From contig JANWWJ010000027.1 of NCBI GenBank assembly GCA_025056305.1, positions 124,001-188,000 on the forward strand: a stretch of 64,000 bases of DNA. Direction: 5' to 3'. The DNA comes from Chitinophagales bacterium. Its GTDB lineage: Bacteria > Bacteroidota > Bacteroidia > Chitinophagales > UBA10324. The notes under the pieces are model-generated. The model did no database searches. It worked only from the letters and a program-made list of their open reading frames with translations, and was not told the DNA's origin. This document shows positions 47,096 through 54,920 of this stretch, one piece after another (position 1 is the first letter of the stretch; each line of letters opens with the position of its first letter). Position numbers and translations under genes: made by a program.

Positions 47096-48157
47096 ATGAA
47101 AAAGTTTTTGACTGTTTCGTTAGCGCTGATGTTGGCAGCCCAAGTGTATTCCGGAAATCGGGATCGTCAGGGAGAGGCCGGTGCTTCCGAGCTGCTGATC
47201 AATCCATGGTCATCGAGCTCAGGTTGGGATGGCGTAAACACTTCATGCGTAACAGGGGTGGAAGCCCTCAATCATAATGTTGCAGGGCTGGCTTTTGTAC
47301 GTAAGACCGAGCTGGTGTTCTCGCATACGGAATGGCTCGTGGGCACAGGTATTCGAATCAACACATTTGGCTTTGGGCAATCGCTGGGTGCCCGCGGAGG
47401 CGTCATTGGTGCTTCAGTTATGAGTGTCGATTTCGGAGACATTCCCATTACTACCACCAGTCTGCCGGAAGGAGGTTTAGGCACGTACAGTCCGCAATTC
47501 ATCAATCTGGCCGTGGCTTACGCCAAGGAATTCTCCAACAGCATTTACGGAGGTTTTGTGATTCGGGGCATATCGGAAGCCATTTCTGACGTGTCGGCAT
47601 TTGGGGCATGCATAGATGCGGGGATTCAGTATGTCACCGGCCCACGCCATGATCCCGATCGCATAAAGTTTGGCATTGCCCTGCGAAACATCGGTACACG
47701 CATGACTTTCGGGGGCGATGGTTTGTCGTTCCGTGGCTTCCCTCCCGAATCTCAGGATTATACCATGACGTTAGAGCAGCGGTCACAAGGGTTTGAATTG
47801 CCTTCGTTGATGAATATAGGAATTTCATATGCATTGCCACTAAATAAACAAATGCCTGAGCTGCATGTGCTCACGGTTGCAGGAAACTTTACCTCCAACT
47901 CTTTTTCTCAGGATCAAATCGGAGGGGGGCTGGAATATGCATTCCGGCAGACGGTAATGCTGCGTGCCGGTTATAATTATCAGAAAAACCTCACTGATCC
48001 CAGCCTGCGGGTCACTGCACTGACGGGCTTGTCGGCCGGCGCAAGTTTTTTGGTTCCGCTGAAGAAAGGCGGCCCGCGTTTAGGTATAGATTACTCTTAC
48101 CGCGCAAGCGATCCGTTTGAGGGTACGCATTCGGCAGGCATCCGCATCGTTTTGTAA
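47096..48157 (+). CDS. PorV/PorQ-family outer-membrane barrel protein
   Basis: A 353-aa outer-membrane protein with a signal peptide ending near AAQVYS. It shows the PorV/PorQ pattern: GEAGASELLINPW, an N-terminal helix with NHNVAGLAFVRKTELVFSHT, then alternating beta strands (GARGGVIGASVMSVDFGDIP, IKFGIALRNIGTRMTFGGDG, VMLRAGYNYQKNL) and a terminal GIRIVL. True PorV shuttles type A cargo to the attachment complex; PorQ is a relative. This copy is probably a cargo-specific paralogue because it sits directly behind a giant cargo gene. Its stop codon overlaps a -7 box for greA. Confidence 0.82.
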   Translation: MKKFLTVSLALMLAAQVYSGNRDRQGEAGASELLINPWSSSSGWDGVNTSCVTGVEALNHNVAGLAFVRKTELVFSHTEWLVGTGIRINTFGFGQSLGARGGVIGASVMSVDFGDIPITTTSLPEGGLGTYSPQFINLAVAYAKEFSNSIYGGFVIRGISEAISDVSAFGACIDAGIQYVTGPRHDPDRIKFGIALRNIGTRMTFGGDGLSFRGFPPESQDYTMTLEQRSQGFELPSLMNIGISYALPLNKQMPELHVLTVAGNFTSNSFSQDQIGGGLEYAFRQTVMLRAGYNYQKNLTDPSLRVTALTGLSAGASFLVPLKKGGPRLGIDYSYRASDPFEGTHSAGIRIVL

Positions 48158-48162
48158 TTTTG
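48155..48162 (+). promoter_or_regulatory. -7 element (TAATTTTG) upstream of greA
   Basis: TAATTTTG matches TAnnTTTG and its TAA is the stop codon of the PorV-like gene. greA starts at 48235, so transcripts from here would contain the hairpin at 48175-48215 in their leader. Confidence 0.45.
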
Positions 48163-48174
48163 CTCAGCACAACA

Positions 48175-48215
48175 GGGAAACGCTTTGGGGGCACTCAGCG
48201 TTTCCTTTTTGTTTT
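48175..48215 (+). terminator. Terminator of the TonB-cargo-PorV operon, possible greA leader attenuator
   Basis: GGAAACGCT (48176-48184) pairs with AGCGTTTCC (48197-48205) around a 12-nt loop, followed by TTTTTGTTTT. It is a clear intrinsic terminator 18 bp after the PorV-like stop. It also lies between the candidate greA promoter and greA. Confidence 0.8.
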
Positions 48216-48234
48216 CCCTAAAAACGAACAGGTT

Positions 48235-48723
48235 ATGGCTGAAACGGTTTATTTAACGCAGGAAGGATTGGAAAAGATCAAAAGTGAGCTGCAGGATCTG
48301 CGCACGCGAGGGCGTGCCGAAATCGCTCGTGCCATTCAGGAAGCACGCGAAAAAGGGGACTTATCGGAAAATGCTGAATATCATGCAGCCAAGGAAGCCC
48401 AAAGCCTTCTGGAATATCGAATTGCACAGCTGGAACAAACCCTGATGCATGCTAGGGTAATCGATGCCTCGCGAATGGATGGTAGCCGAGTCATGTTGTT
48501 ATCCAGTGTCAAAGTGCGCAATCTGAAAACAAATCAGGTCAGCGTTTTTATGCTTGTATCGGAATCGGAGGCAGACGTGAAGCAGGGTAAGATTTCCATT
48601 GCTTCGCCTATAGGCAAAGGTCTGATTGGCAAGACCGTGGGAGAAATTGCAGAGATAGCTGCACCGGCCGGGATCATCCGATTGGAGGTTTTGGAAATAG
48701 GAATTACTTCAACGTCGATCTGA
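48235..48723 (+). CDS. greA: Transcription elongation factor GreA
   Basis: GreA stimulates RNA cleavage by backtracked RNA polymerase. The 162-aa product (ATG 48235) has the N-terminal coiled coil with the tip acidic motif (EKIKSELQDLRTRGRAEIAR, AREKGDLSENAEYHAAKEAQ) and the C-terminal FKBP-like domain (ISIASPIGKGLIGKTVGE). The Asp-Leu-Ser-Glu-Asn tip contains the catalytic acidic residues. A longer in-frame start at 48160 is part of the -7 box and crosses the hairpin, so it is rejected. The HIT gene overlaps its stop codon. Confidence 0.95.
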   Translation: MAETVYLTQEGLEKIKSELQDLRTRGRAEIARAIQEAREKGDLSENAEYHAAKEAQSLLEYRIAQLEQTLMHARVIDASRMDGSRVMLLSSVKVRNLKTNQVSVFMLVSESEADVKQGKISIASPIGKGLIGKTVGEIAEIAAPAGIIRLEVLEIGITSTSI

Positions 48724-49130
48724 TGCCCAGTGTATTTACACGTATCGTGCGCCGGGAAATTCCGGCTCATATTGTAGCCGAAGATGAATGCTGCCTTGCC
48801 TTTCTGGATATCCATCCACTGACCCGGGGGCATGTTCTGGCTATTCCCAAAAAAGAAGTGGATTACCTCTTTGATCTCGATGATGAAACGCTGCAAGCTT
48901 TATTTGTGTTTTGCAAACGCGTAGCTGCTGCAATTAAAGCCGTTGTTCCTTGTCAACGTATTGGCGTGGCTGTTGTGGGCCTAGAAGTACCCCATGCGCA
49001 TGTGCACCTGATTCCCTTACAGCATGTGGAGGATATAAACTTCAGCCGGCCGCGCGTGCGTCTCAGTGAGGAAGAAATGAAGACACTGGCCTTGGCGATT
49101 GCAGAACAGTTCTCCCTCAAGGAAGGATGA
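48723..49130 (+). CDS. HIT family (HINT-like) nucleotide hydrolase
   Basis: A 135-aa histidine-triad protein with the active-site motif HAHVHLIP at residues 91-98 and the N-terminal FTRIVRREIPAHIVAEDE with DIHPLTRGHVLAIPK, typical of HinT-type phosphoramidases that act on AMP-lysine or similar adducts. The physiological substrate is unknown. Its ATG shares bases with the greA stop (TGATG-type overlap), so the two are co-translated. Its 3' end overlaps convergent ruvC by 14 bp. Confidence 0.93.
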   Translation: MPSVFTRIVRREIPAHIVAEDECCLAFLDIHPLTRGHVLAIPKKEVDYLFDLDDETLQALFVFCKRVAAAIKAVVPCQRIGVAVVGLEVPHAHVHLIPLQHVEDINFSRPRVRLSEEEMKTLALAIAEQFSLKEG

Positions 49131-49674
49131 GGCGCTCCGGGTGCTTGGAGATAAAGTCCTTCCAATTTTTGCTTTGACGAAAGGAAACTGTCAGGGGGCG
49201 CTGGAGCAGATGGCATAAAGCCACACCCAAAGCGTCGGTAGCATCTAAAGGCAGCGCGCCACTGTCGAAATGCAGCAATTGCGCCAACGTTCGCGCCAAC
49301 TGCTGTTTGCTTGCATTTCCGTTGCCAGTTATGGACTGCTTTATTTTTCGAGGTGCATACTCAAAAACGGGCAATCCCTCGGAAAGGGCAACCGTTATAG
49401 CCACCCCTTGGGCCCGACCCAGCTTTAACAAGCTTTGTACGTTCTTACCGAAAAAAGGGGCTTCTACTGCTACCTCGGCTGGTTTGTAGGCATGGCAAAT
49501 GCTCTTGAGCGTTTCATGAATGGCTGACAGACGTGCGAAATGAGATTGGCGCCGGTGCAGCCTCAGGATATCTAAACCCAGGATGTGGACAGAACTGCCC
49601 ACGCTTTCAATCACGGCATAACCCATTTGGCTGGTACCCGGGTCGATGCCAAGTATTCGCCTGCTCTGCGCCAT
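49117..49674 (-). CDS. ruvC: Holliday junction endonuclease RuvC
   Basis: RuvC resolves Holliday junctions together with RuvAB. The 185-aa product (ATG 49674) has an RNase H-like fold with catalytic Asp11 (LGIDPGTSQMGYAV), Glu71 (AVEAPFFGKNVQS), and Asp144/Asp147 (DATDALGVALCH). The Lys-rich helix YAPRKIKQSITGNGNASKQQ contacts DNA. A longer start at 49725 is possible but would extend past the -7 box at 49690-49697. The gene is alone and convergent with the HIT gene. Confidence 0.95.
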   Translation of the reverse strand: MAQSRRILGIDPGTSQMGYAVIESVGSSVHILGLDILRLHRRQSHFARLSAIHETLKSICHAYKPAEVAVEAPFFGKNVQSLLKLGRAQGVAITVALSEGLPVFEYAPRKIKQSITGNGNASKQQLARTLAQLLHFDSGALPLDATDALGVALCHLLQRPLTVSFRQSKNWKDFISKHPERLILP

Positions 49675-49689
49675 ATACCGACGTGGGTT

Positions 49690-49697
49690 CAAAAGTA
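49690..49697 (-). promoter_or_regulatory. -7 element (TACTTTTG, minus strand) for ruvC
   Basis: The plus strand CAAAAGTA gives TACTTTTG on the minus strand, the same octamer as before tyrS. It ends 15 bp before the ruvC ATG at 49674, giving a leader of about ten nucleotides, again as in tyrS. Confidence 0.5.
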
Positions 49698-49837
49698 GGG
49701 AGTGGCTATTCGCCACGTTAAACAATTATGCACAGCTATTGATTGCATAAAGAAAAAGTGTACAAAATCATAACTGATGGATCTGATTCTTACGGTTTGG
49801 TACGTTTTTTACTTTCGCTTTGGCAGTAACTGAACAC

Positions 49838-50641
49838 ATGCAGAGTTTGTTCGCGGTATTGATTTCGATGGCGGTATTACTCCTATCGTGGAGCGGGCAT
49901 CAACAAAACGGCCGCACCACTGACTGCAGGCAGATAAACACTGCTTTTGAGCCCGGGGAAGTATTGGTGTACCGGGTGGCATATCATTGGAATGCACTGT
50001 GGCTCAATGCCGGGGAGGTCAGTTTCACGGTCAACAATTCGGTCTATGGCGACCGTCAGGTGTACCACATCATAGGTTATGGAGCCACCTATAAAACTTA
50101 TGATTGGTTTTTCAAAGTGCGGGATACTTATGAAACATTCGTGGATCAAGAAACCCTCCTCCCGTTGAAATTTATCCGCAACGTATATGAGGGAGGTTAT
50201 ACGATTTATGAAAATGTTTCATTTAATCATGCTGAAGGTAAAGCCATTTCGCTCAAGCGCGAGCAACAGATCCCTCCGTGCACCCACGATGTGCTGTCTG
50301 CTATTTATTTCGCCCGAAATATTGATTTTAACAAATACCAGATAAACGACACCATTCCCATCAAACTGTTTCTGGATGATTCCCTCTATCACGTTTACAT
50401 CCGTTACTTGGGTAAGGAGTTGATCAAAAGCCGGAAGGGCACCTTCAACTGTATCAAGTTTCGCCCATTGCTCATAAAGGGCACCATTTTCAAAGGAGGA
50501 GAACAAATGGTGGTATGGGTCACCGATGACGAAAACAAAATTCCCATTATTGTAGAGTCACCAATCATCGTTGGCTCAATTCGTGCTGAATTGCATCGGT
50601 GGCAAGGACTGAGGCATCCCCTACGCAGCAAAATCAGTTAG
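49838..50641 (+). CDS. DUF3108 domain-containing exported protein
   Basis: A 267-aa protein from ATG 49838 with a signal-peptide-like start (MQSLFAVLISMAVLLLSWSG); a TTG at 49820 is the alternative. The DUF3108 body has FEPGEVLVYRVAYHWNALWL, GEVSFTVNNSVYGDRQVYHI, KVRDTYETFVDQETLLPLKF and VWVTDDENKIPIIVESPIIV. The domain occurs in periplasmic proteins of many Gram-negatives and its role is unclear, although a link to outer-membrane or lipid transport has been proposed for related folds. It precedes the BNR-repeat gene by 44 bp in the same direction. Confidence 0.85.
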   Translation: MQSLFAVLISMAVLLLSWSGHQQNGRTTDCRQINTAFEPGEVLVYRVAYHWNALWLNAGEVSFTVNNSVYGDRQVYHIIGYGATYKTYDWFFKVRDTYETFVDQETLLPLKFIRNVYEGGYTIYENVSFNHAEGKAISLKREQQIPPCTHDVLSAIYFARNIDFNKYQINDTIPIKLFLDDSLYHVYIRYLGKELIKSRKGTFNCIKFRPLLIKGTIFKGGEQMVVWVTDDENKIPIIVESPIIVGSIRAELHRWQGLRHPLRSKIS

Positions 50642-50685
50642 CGGCCAGGGATACGAGCCAAGGAGCGCTGGCTTAAATTCGACAT

Positions 50686-53346
50686 ATGAAATTCAGAAGC
50701 CTGCTGTGGGCAGCGACAGTTGGCGCGGCTGTGGCTATTGGAGTTTTTTATTTATCACATGAATCAGAGCTCAAGAAAGCAATCAAGGAATCAGAGGGCC
50801 AAACGGAGCCATTCCAAAAGGTAAGGTGGGAGTTAGCCCGACTGGCTGATCCCAACACAGGTCAGGTTCCGCCCTTAGGTAAATGGCATGCCTACCAGCA
50901 ATTGGTGCAGCAAGGAAAGCTACCTGCAGGACCCTTTCAAGCCCAAACAGCTATGCGCACTGCAGAATGGCAACTCATCAATGATTTTTTCCCCACACTA
51001 GCCATAACCAAAATGGTTTATGACCCTAACAATACCCAAACATTCTATTTCTGCACGGGAGAAGGATGGTATGGATTAGGCATGGTCGCAGGTATGGGTG
51101 TATGGAAATCTACCGATGGGGGTTCGACGTGGCATCACCTTTCCTCAACAGCCACACCGGCCTTTAGCTATTGCCAGGATATTGACGTGCATCCCGTTTC
51201 GGGTCATGTGTACGTAGCTACCTTGTACGGTGGCTTGCAACGGTCAACAGACGGAGGCTTGACCTGGCAACGGGTCCTTAACCCTCCGGGCTCTTTGAAC
51301 AAGGGCGTATGCGATGTAGAAATTACGAAGAATGGAAACCTGTTTGCCGCTACCGGCATTTTTGTTACCGGTAGCATTTACTACTCAGAGACAGGCGACT
51401 CCGGAACCTGGGTAAAAATTACCGGTGGCTTTCCCCAATCGGGCATCTACCGTATTGAACTGGCTACAGCGCCCTCTAACGATAACGTGATCTATGCGGT
51501 GGCTTGCAATACCACTACATATGCTATTCAAGGAATGTATAAGTCTGTCGACAAAGGTGCATCGTGGATTAAGTTGCCCCTACCGGGCGGCATCGACACG
51601 GCGTTTGCGCGTTTTCAAGCCTGGTACAACCTCGTGCTTGCAGTGGACCCGGGTGATGAAAACCATGTTGTGGGCGGAGGGATTCATTTGTGGCGCTCTC
51701 GTGATGGAGGTTTTACTTGGCAACGCCTCAGCCATGGCAAGCGCGACTCCACAGGCTATCAGTACGTACATGTGGATCAGCATGCCATAGTTTTTCGAAA
51801 CCGGGACACCGTTTACTTTGGTAATGATGGGGGCGTATGGAAATGTGACAACTTTCAAGATTCGCTGCCCCACATCTACGAGCGTAATTACGGATATCGG
51901 GTAACCCAGTTTTATGCCGGCGCACTTCACCCGGCTGCGGGTCATCAAACGGCCATTGGAGGAACACAGGATAACGGCAGCAACATGGTATGGATGCCCG
52001 GCATTGCCCCCGTTCACTGGCTGACCAATTGGGATGGAGGTTACTGTGCCATAAATCAAAAAAATCCTGATGTGATGTTCACCACAAAAAACAGCAACGG
52101 CGTGTTTCGCTACACGCAGGGCGGGTGGAACGAGCAGCCGGATACACTGACCAACCTGTTGTTGCAAAACCACGAGTTGTTGTTCATCAATCCTATAGCC
52201 TTAGATCCAGCTAATCAGGAAATCTTATATCAGGTCAGTGATCGAGGACTGTGGCGGCTGAGCAATGCCTCAACAGCCACGGCCGACCAATGGGTGCAGG
52301 CCTCCAAGCCTATGGTTGCCCAGAGCGCCATAGGTGTTTCCTACAATGAACCGCACACGGTTTATGTCGGCAGGGCTTTGGGTGGAAACATTTACCGGCT
52401 TGAGCGGGCCGACACGAGTAACGCTGCCAGTAGTTACCGCAACTGTGATCCGAAAGAGCAGTTGCCCAGTGGTACGGCTACATCGGCTGTTTACTGCAAC
52501 CACATTTTTGTTGACCCTGACGATGTCAATCATGTGCTGGTCGCTTACACTAACTATGGTATCAAAAACATTTGGGAAACTCATAATGCCAAGGCGGACA
52601 CACCTCTATGGGTAGCTCACGATGGGGATTTGCCGGATTTGCCTGTGTTCTGGATTCAATTGCATCCGCTTAACAAAAAGGTCTGTTACATCGGTACTGA
52701 ATTGGGTGTGTTTTATACCAATGAACTCAAGGGTGATCAAACCATCTGGCTGCCCTGTAACCATGGCCTTGCCAACGTTCGGGTCACTCAGCTGGTACTT
52801 AGAACTTCGGATCTGACCATGTTAGCCACGACCTACGGCCGCGGCCTATACATGGCTAAACTTCCGTTGCAGGGTCCGGATTATGCGCTGCAGTGGACTG
52901 AACACGGCCCTCTGGATGTAGGCGGGCGCACCCGGACCATTATGATTGATCCCAACGACCCTAGTGGACAAACGATCTGGGCGGGTGCAGTGTCGGGAGG
53001 CTTATGGCGCATCAGCGGCATTGATGCTTTGCCTGCCGTAGGCATGGCCGCCGCCCAGCATGAACCTGTTTCGCTCAAGATTGTTCCCACGTTAGCGGCA
53101 TTCGGCCCTGTACGTATAGAATTTTTTGTAAACAAAGCTGCTACGGTAACGCTTGCCATTTTTCATAGTGACGGTCGGCTTGCCCATCTTTTCACTCAGC
53201 ACCAGGCAGTCGCTGCCGGCAAACACCTGAGGTGGTGGCATCCTGCGGATCACCTGCCCAACGGTGTTTATTTCGTCGTGTTGCAGGTGGGCAATCAGCG
53301 TCAGGTAGGGCGGCTGCTCTTGATGCGTGGATTCAGGCAGCACTGA
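50686..53346 (+). CDS. Secreted BNR/VPS10-like beta-propeller protein with degenerate T9SS tail
   Basis: An 886-aa exported protein. Residues 1-25 are a signal peptide or uncleaved anchor (LWAATVGAAVAIGVFYLS). The body contains several Asp-box repeats of the S-x-D-G-G-x-T-W type (KSTDGGSTWHHL, RSTDGGLTWQRV, SVDKGASWIKL, RSRDGGFTWQRL), as in sialidase-like or sortilin-type propellers. Near residue 745 is WTEHGPLDVGGRTRTIMIDP with GAVSGGLWRISG, a motif usually found at the N-terminus of such proteins. The C-terminus (LPNGVYFVVLQVGNQRQVG) resembles a type A sorting domain. No catalytic residues of sialidases were recognised, so it is probably a binding protein. Confidence 0.85.
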   Translation: MKFRSLLWAATVGAAVAIGVFYLSHESELKKAIKESEGQTEPFQKVRWELARLADPNTGQVPPLGKWHAYQQLVQQGKLPAGPFQAQTAMRTAEWQLINDFFPTLAITKMVYDPNNTQTFYFCTGEGWYGLGMVAGMGVWKSTDGGSTWHHLSSTATPAFSYCQDIDVHPVSGHVYVATLYGGLQRSTDGGLTWQRVLNPPGSLNKGVCDVEITKNGNLFAATGIFVTGSIYYSETGDSGTWVKITGGFPQSGIYRIELATAPSNDNVIYAVACNTTTYAIQGMYKSVDKGASWIKLPLPGGIDTAFARFQAWYNLVLAVDPGDENHVVGGGIHLWRSRDGGFTWQRLSHGKRDSTGYQYVHVDQHAIVFRNRDTVYFGNDGGVWKCDNFQDSLPHIYERNYGYRVTQFYAGALHPAAGHQTAIGGTQDNGSNMVWMPGIAPVHWLTNWDGGYCAINQKNPDVMFTTKNSNGVFRYTQGGWNEQPDTLTNLLLQNHELLFINPIALDPANQEILYQVSDRGLWRLSNASTATADQWVQASKPMVAQSAIGVSYNEPHTVYVGRALGGNIYRLERADTSNAASSYRNCDPKEQLPSGTATSAVYCNHIFVDPDDVNHVLVAYTNYGIKNIWETHNAKADTPLWVAHDGDLPDLPVFWIQLHPLNKKVCYIGTELGVFYTNELKGDQTIWLPCNHGLANVRVTQLVLRTSDLTMLATTYGRGLYMAKLPLQGPDYALQWTEHGPLDVGGRTRTIMIDPNDPSGQTIWAGAVSGGLWRISGIDALPAVGMAAAQHEPVSLKIVPTLAAFGPVRIEFFVNKAATVTLAIFHSDGRLAHLFTQHQAVAAGKHLRWWHPADHLPNGVYFVVLQVGNQRQVGRLLLMRGFRQH

Positions 53347-53896
53347 CGCTGGAGCATGAAAATAACACTTTCATAAACGATAGCGAAGCATCCTGATCCC
53401 TTGACGGGTGAAATGTGTGCTCTGCTAAGTCTTTTGCTTTGCGAACGAGCTCTATTTTCGCCCGCTGGCTTCTGCAATTGAGCTGCCTTAGGTTTTCATT
53501 GTCTTGTTTAAATTTTTTTGGTTTCATTGATTTTTTCAGAAAAGTTTGGTCGGTATCCTAAAGCACCTTCGATCCCTACTATATGTTAAATCTGGATTTG
53601 TTTTTGACGCTGGTACTTCTGATGACCGGCTCTGAAAAACATAGGTTGAAACTTCATCGTGTTTTGCCAGGTGTAATTGTGGTTATAAAACTTACCGATC
53701 ATCCGGTATTTCGATGATGTGATGACAAGAGACGGTGTCTGAAAGCAAAAGGGTTTCTAATTTGTCAAAAATTCCGGTTGAACTAACTGATTTTAGCTGA
53801 GGAGGAAGCCGAACTACAATGATTTTACTTGAACACTTGAGATGCGTTGACAATTTTGACGTTGCGGCTGTTTGAAGCGACCCCAAACATACTGCT
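53347..53896. other. 550-bp stretch without a recognisable gene
   Basis: AT-rich sequence between the BNR gene and pdhB. Short open frames exist on the minus strand (for example a lysine-rich 64-codon frame at 53333-53527 and another at 53692-53886), but neither has a recognisable motif, good start context or homology known to me. No strong hairpin was seen. Confidence 0.5.
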
Positions 53897-53904
53897 TATC
53901 TTTA
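53897..53904 (+). promoter_or_regulatory. Near-consensus -7 element (TATCTTTA) for pdhB
   Basis: TATCTTTA differs from TAnnTTTG only in the last base and lies 23 bp before the pdhB ATG at 53928. It excludes the longer in-frame start at 53847. Confidence 0.4.
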
Positions 53905-53927
53905 CCGACAGTGGGTGCGTTATGGGC

Positions 53928-54908
53928 ATGAGAAAAATATCGTTCCGTCAGGCTTTGCGGGAAGCAATGGTAGAAGAAATGCGCCGTGATGAGCGCGTGT
54001 TTTTAATGGGGGAAGAAGTAGCCGAATACGATGGAGCCTACAAAGTCAGTCAAGGGATGTTGGCGGAATTCGGGCCCAAGCGTGTGATCGATACACCGAT
54101 ATCCGAATTAGGTTTTGCCGGCATCGGCATCGGTGCGGCCATGAACGGCTTGCGCCCCATAGTGGAATTCATGACCTGGAATTTTGCTGTTCTGGCTTTC
54201 GATCAAATCGTCAATTCGGCGGCTAAGATGCTGAGCATGAGCGGCGGGCAATTCCCCATCCCCATTGTATTTCGGGGGCCTTCAGGTTCGGCAGGCCAAT
54301 TGGCTGCACAACATTCGCAAAGCTTTGAATCGTGGATGGCCAATGTGCCTGGGCTCAAAGTGATTTCTGTATCCAATCCCTACGATGCCAAAGGATTGCT
54401 CAAAAGCGCCATCCGCGATGATGATCCGGTATGTTTTTTTGAAAGCGAGCTCATGTACGGCGATGTGGGTGAAGTGCCTGAGGAAGAGTATTTGATCCCC
54501 ATCGGTGTAGCCGATATTAAGCGCCCGGGCAAAGACGTGACCATCGTCTCCTTCAACAAAATGATGAAGGTGGCATTAGCCGCTGCCGAGCAACTCGCTC
54601 AGGATGGCATAGAGGCCGAAGTCATCGATCTCAGAACCATTCGCCCTGCAGATTTTGAAACGATCGTTACTTCGGTGAAGAAGACCAATCGGTTGGTGGT
54701 TGTAGAAGAAGCGTGGCCGTTTGGTAACGTTTCGGCAGAAATTGCTTACCAAGTGCAAAAGAGGGCTTTCGATTACCTGGATGCACCTATTGCTCGTGTC
54801 GTCTCGGCCGATACGTCGATGAGCTATGCTCCAACCTTGGTGCAGGAATATCTCCCCAATCCGGAAAAGGTTATTCGCGCTGTTCGTCGAGTCCTCTATC
54901 GCACCTAA
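53928..54908 (+). CDS. pdhB: Pyruvate dehydrogenase E1 component, beta subunit
   Basis: The beta subunit of the E1 alpha2-beta2 heterotetramer that decarboxylates pyruvate with thiamine diphosphate. The 326-aa product (ATG 53928; 53922 is also possible) shows [60 protein letters not shown], and the C-terminal transketolase domain [15 protein letters not shown]. Glu in the [13 protein letters not shown] region helps activate the cofactor. The alpha subunit, E2 and E3 genes are not next to it, so the complex is encoded at scattered sites. Branched-chain 2-oxoacid E1 beta is a less likely alternative. Confidence 0.9.
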   Translation: MRKISFRQALREAMVEEMRRDERVFLMGEEVAEYDGAYKVSQGMLAEFGPKRVIDTPISELGFAGIGIGAAMNGLRPIVEFMTWNFAVLAFDQIVNSAAKMLSMSGGQFPIPIVFRGPSGSAGQLAAQHSQSFESWMANVPGLKVISVSNPYDAKGLLKSAIRDDDPVCFFESELMYGDVGEVPEEEYLIPIGVADIKRPGKDVTIVSFNKMMKVALAAAEQLAQDGIEAEVIDLRTIRPADFETIVTSVKKTNRLVVVEEAWPFGNVSAEIAYQVQKRAFDYLDAPIARVVSADTSMSYAPTLVQEYLPNPEKVIRAVRRVLYRT

Positions 54909-54920
54909 ACGCCCTTCCAC

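Noticed and set aside
53333-53527. A lysine-rich 64-codon minus-strand frame
   Set aside because: It overlaps the end of the BNR gene, has no recognised motif and no promoter; could be chance.
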